Assembly (NCBI GenBank): GCA_016186695.1 | Contig: JACPLC010000003.1 | Span: 1 to 49,318, forward strand | Direction: 5' to 3' | Length of the DNA: 49,318 bases | From: Candidatus Kaiserbacteria bacterium | GTDB taxonomy: Bacteria > Patescibacteriota > Minisyncoccia > Phycocordibacterales > UBA2100 | In this document: positions 47,572 to 49,318 of the stretch, piece by piece | Layout: the number at the start of each line of letters is the position of its first letter | Numbering within the stretch: the first letter of the stretch is position 1 | Made by a program: the position numbers and the translations under genes | Notes under the pieces: generated by a model | The model's input: the letters and a program-made list of their open reading frames with translations, nothing else | What the model was told of the DNA's origin: nothing | Database searches by the model: none

Positions 47572-48207
47572 CTAAGCCAATTTTTGAGCTGCAAATTCAC
47601 GTCCATGGCCAATATCGGTGTTCACCGGAATTCCTTTTTTGCAAAGCTCGCAATCCGCCGTTTCCCACGATTCGAGGTGCAGATTTACCAGCGATTGGAA
47701 TTCGTCAGGGTTCCCGACCTGCTCTTTCGTGACCCCGCCGCGATTCACGATGGCGATCGCACCGACGACGTTTCCCCCCGCGGCGCGCACTGTCTCGACG
47801 ACCTTCTTGATCGAGCCGCCGGTCGTCGTGAGATCTTCGACGACGAGAACACGCTTCCCTTTTACAATCTGGTCGTAGCCACGCTTGAGAATGAATCCCC
47901 CCTGTCCGTCTTTGTCGGCGTAGGCTCCGTAGACCTCCTCTCCGCGCATATCGGTGAGGTGGTAGGCGACCCATTGTGAAAGAATGGCTGCGCCGATCGC
48001 GGGACCGACAACAACCTCAATACCCTTCTTTGCAAATCGCTCCGCCATCGCTTTGCACAGGTGCGAGGTGTCGTGGGTGTACGGGTAGAGTGCGTCTTTG
48101 TTGACGTAGGAGTCGCTGTGTCTGCCTGACGTAAAGACGAAATGGCCGCTGCGAAATGCGCCTACCTTTTGGAGAAGATCGAGGACTTCGGATTCAGTCA
48201 TGGTCAT
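47572..48207 (-). CDS. pyrE: Orotate phosphoribosyltransferase
   Basis: Converts orotate plus PRPP to OMP. FVFTSGRHSDSYVNKDALYPY, VVGPAIGAAILSQWVAYHL and the PRPP-binding motif RVLVVEDLTTTGGSIKKVVETVRAAGG are visible. 211 residues. The C-terminus holds a CELCKKG pair unusual for short OPRTs. The pyrF gene ends 9 bases upstream, forming a pyrF-pyrE operon for the last two steps of UMP synthesis. Confidence 0.94.
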   Translation of the reverse strand: MTMTESEVLDLLQKVGAFRSGHFVFTSGRHSDSYVNKDALYPYTHDTSHLCKAMAERFAKKGIEVVVGPAIGAAILSQWVAYHLTDMRGEEVYGAYADKDGQGGFILKRGYDQIVKGKRVLVVEDLTTTGGSIKKVVETVRAAGGNVVGAIAIVNRGGVTKEQVGNPDEFQSLVNLHLESWETADCELCKKGIPVNTDIGHGREFAAQKLA

Positions 48208-48216
48208 AGGAGCATA

Positions 48217-49047
48217 CTACATCCCTTTCCTAATCCTCTCGTGAAGTTCTTGTGCTCTCGTTCGGGCGACCTCGGCAAAGTCGCTCCCACGCGAGGCAAA
48301 AATGATAGAGCGTGAGGCATTCACGATGAGACCGCGGTTGCGACTATCGCGTCCCATCTTAAGCGTCTTTTCGAGGTCGCCGTCCTGTGCTCCGATGCCT
48401 GCGACCAAAATCGGCATGTCACCCACAATAGTGCGGACTTCCCCGAGCTCCTCGGGATATGTTGCGCCAACGAAAATGCAGCAATTGCCTTTCTCATTCC
48501 ATCGCGTCGCGGCGGAACGTGCCACGTGTTTGTATAACTCCTCGCCACCGTCGACAGAGAGATTCTGAAACTCTCTCGCGCCCGGATTTGAGGTATGACA
48601 GAGCACAATGACACCTTTGTCCTCGCGGTCAAAAAAAGGTTTCAGCGGCTCCGCGCCAAGATACGGGTTCACCGTAATTGCGTCCGCGCGCAAATATTCG
48701 AAGGCGGAGATCGCGTACTGCTCGTTCGTGGATACGATGTCGGCACGTTTCGCGTCAAGAATTACCGGTACGTCGGGCGCGACGTCGAGAATGTATGAGA
48801 TGGTCTCCCGCAGTGCGGCAAATCCCTCGTCGCCACGGGCTTCGTAGAAGGCGGGGTTTGGTTTGTAGGCACAGACGAGATCCTTCGTCGCATCAACGAT
48901 GGCGCGGTTGAAGGCGACGATGGTCGCACGCGTATCTTCTTTCCGTACCGCCTCGGGGAGCTTCTCTATGTTGCTATCGAGTCCCACGCACAAAAATTTG
49001 CCTTCGTCCCATTTGGTTTCCAGAAGCTCCCGGAAATCGCGGCTCAT
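48217..49047 (-). CDS. pyrF: Orotidine 5'-phosphate decarboxylase (type 2)
   Basis: OMP decarboxylase of the longer bacterial type: FLCVGLDSNIEKLP, VCAYKPNPAFYEARGDEGFAALRETI, the catalytic VILDAKRADIVST, ITVNPYLGAEPLKPFF, VIVLCHTSNPGAREFQ, FVGATYPEELGEVR, ILVAGIGAQDGDLE, and IVNASRSIIFA. 276 residues. Start at 49047 chosen (GGAG 8 bases before); the frame reaches 49065. Operon with pyrE. Confidence 0.95.
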   Translation of the reverse strand: MSRDFRELLETKWDEGKFLCVGLDSNIEKLPEAVRKEDTRATIVAFNRAIVDATKDLVCAYKPNPAFYEARGDEGFAALRETISYILDVAPDVPVILDAKRADIVSTNEQYAISAFEYLRADAITVNPYLGAEPLKPFFDREDKGVIVLCHTSNPGAREFQNLSVDGGEELYKHVARSAATRWNEKGNCCIFVGATYPEELGEVRTIVGDMPILVAGIGAQDGDLEKTLKMGRDSRNRGLIVNASRSIIFASRGSDFAEVARTRAQELHERIRKGM

Positions 49048-49076
49048 TGGGCTCCATCCTACCACGGCCCCTGTAC

Positions 49077-49134
49077 AAAAAGGAAAGCCGGCGGGTCCCG
49101 AGAGAATGCAATACTCTCTGGAAACCCCGCCGGT
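49077..49134 (-). terminator. Terminator downstream of the right-edge gene
   Basis: On the minus strand, ACCGGCGGG pairs with CCCGCCGGC with an inner GAGAG/CTCTC hairpin, followed by TTTCCTTTTTG. It separates the right-edge gene from pyrF. Confidence 0.7.
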
Positions 49135-49145
49135 TTCACTACGCT

Positions 49146-49318
49146 TCAGTCGTCCTTCTTTCCCGCTTCAAAGGCAGGCTTAAAAACATCCCTGCCGGTG
49201 GTGGCGGGTCTTGCCGAGGCCTTAGTTTTTTCAACCTCAGCTGACGGCTTGACGTAGGTCGGTGAATCTGCCGGCCCAGGACTCAACTCGACTCGCGAAG
49301 TCGACGGCTTGAGTGGAG
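49146..49318 (-). CDS. C-terminal fragment of a Pro/Lys-rich protein (cut by window edge)
   Basis: An open frame from the right edge to a TGA at 49146-49148 (57 codons). The visible part is low complexity, rich in Ser, Pro, Lys and Ala (PSTSR, SPGPADSP, PSAEVEKTKAS), ending FKPAFEAGKKDD. It looks like a disordered tail. The nearby terminator in the right direction supports it being a real gene end. Confidence 0.5.
   Translation of the reverse strand, partial: PLKPSTSRVELSPGPADSPTYVKPSAEVEKTKASARPATTGRDVFKPAFEAGKKDD

Noticed and set aside
1-49318. Recoding of TGA (as in some other Patescibacteria)
   Set aside because: Many genes end in TGA with downstream starts overlapping it (ATGA), and none of the conserved proteins needs TGA read-through.

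Overview
The window looks like a chromosomal segment of a Patescibacteria/CPR bacterium, most likely a Parcubacteria (Paceibacteria) lineage. The reasons are: core proteins in short or stripped-down versions (IF-2 without its N-terminal region, a gamma-only DnaX without the usual zinc module, an AICAR transformylase without its cyclohydrolase partner), a cluster of tiny multi-span pilin-like proteins, tRNA genes without encoded CCA, many ATGA start/stop overlaps, and -10 boxes sitting only 6-9 bases before start codons (leaderless mRNAs). TGA is a normal stop. No rRNA, CRISPR array, prophage or replication origin is visible.

Layout. 1-5 kb: a left-truncated membrane-anchored MliC-like protein, a VOC protein, tRNA-Gln, an ArsR-type regulator bracketed by two copies of one dyad, then a dus-dnaX operon. 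5-9.7 kb: serS-ftsQ on the minus strand, then dprA and an exo/endonuclease-phosphatase family protein on the plus strand. 9.7-17.8 kb: topA, a (p)ppGpp synthetase/hydrolase, parB, miaA wedged between tRNA-Leu and tRNA-Trp, rpmG, a GIY-YIG gene inside inverted repeats, a pilin-like gene, an HTH/LAGLIDADG-like gene and tRNA-Tyr. 17.8-25.2 kb: clpB, a degenerate HtrA-like protein, a cysteine desulfurase, infB-rbfA, and a tRNA cluster (Cys, Leu, Lys, Leu). 25.4-31.7 kb: a class IV aminotransferase, then a methyltransferase / solute-binding-protein / small-membrane-protein operon, and a REP-associated tyrosine transposase (RAYT). 31.8-41.7 kb: gyrA, an MBL-fold protein, rpsA, pth, lepB, a HisRS-like protein, bS21 and ybeY. 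41.7-49.3 kb: ftsA-ftsZ, trxB, a cold-shock-like protein, the AICAR transformylase, a DoxX-like protein, a cupredoxin, pyrE and pyrF, and a right-truncated gene.

The genes mostly serve translation (serS, infB, rbfA, rpsA, rpmG, bS21, pth, ybeY, miaA, dus, eight tRNAs), replication and topology (dnaX, gyrA, topA, parB), division (ftsQ, ftsA, ftsZ), stress (clpB, Rel), and the last steps of pyrimidine synthesis.

The most unusual content is repeat biology. (i) Two tRNA genes (Leu-CAA and Lys-CTT) are each followed by a related element of about 160 bp. It ends in a 19-bp direct copy of that tRNA's own 3' end and carries an inverted T-arm copy and a hairpin with compensatory base changes. (ii) A GIY-YIG gene is enclosed in inverted repeats of about 60 bp, and a related solo end abuts the serS start codon. 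(iii) A RAYT gene has its palindrome upstream, downstream and also in frame inside its own coding sequence. (iv) Several palindrome families are inserted in frame in dus, dnaX, ftsQ, miaA, infB, the aminotransferase and purH. (v) Three intergenic palindromes have an outer stem plus two inner hairpins. In addition, five orphan small genes carry strong Shine-Dalgarno sites and intrinsic terminators, unlike the leaderless housekeeping genes.
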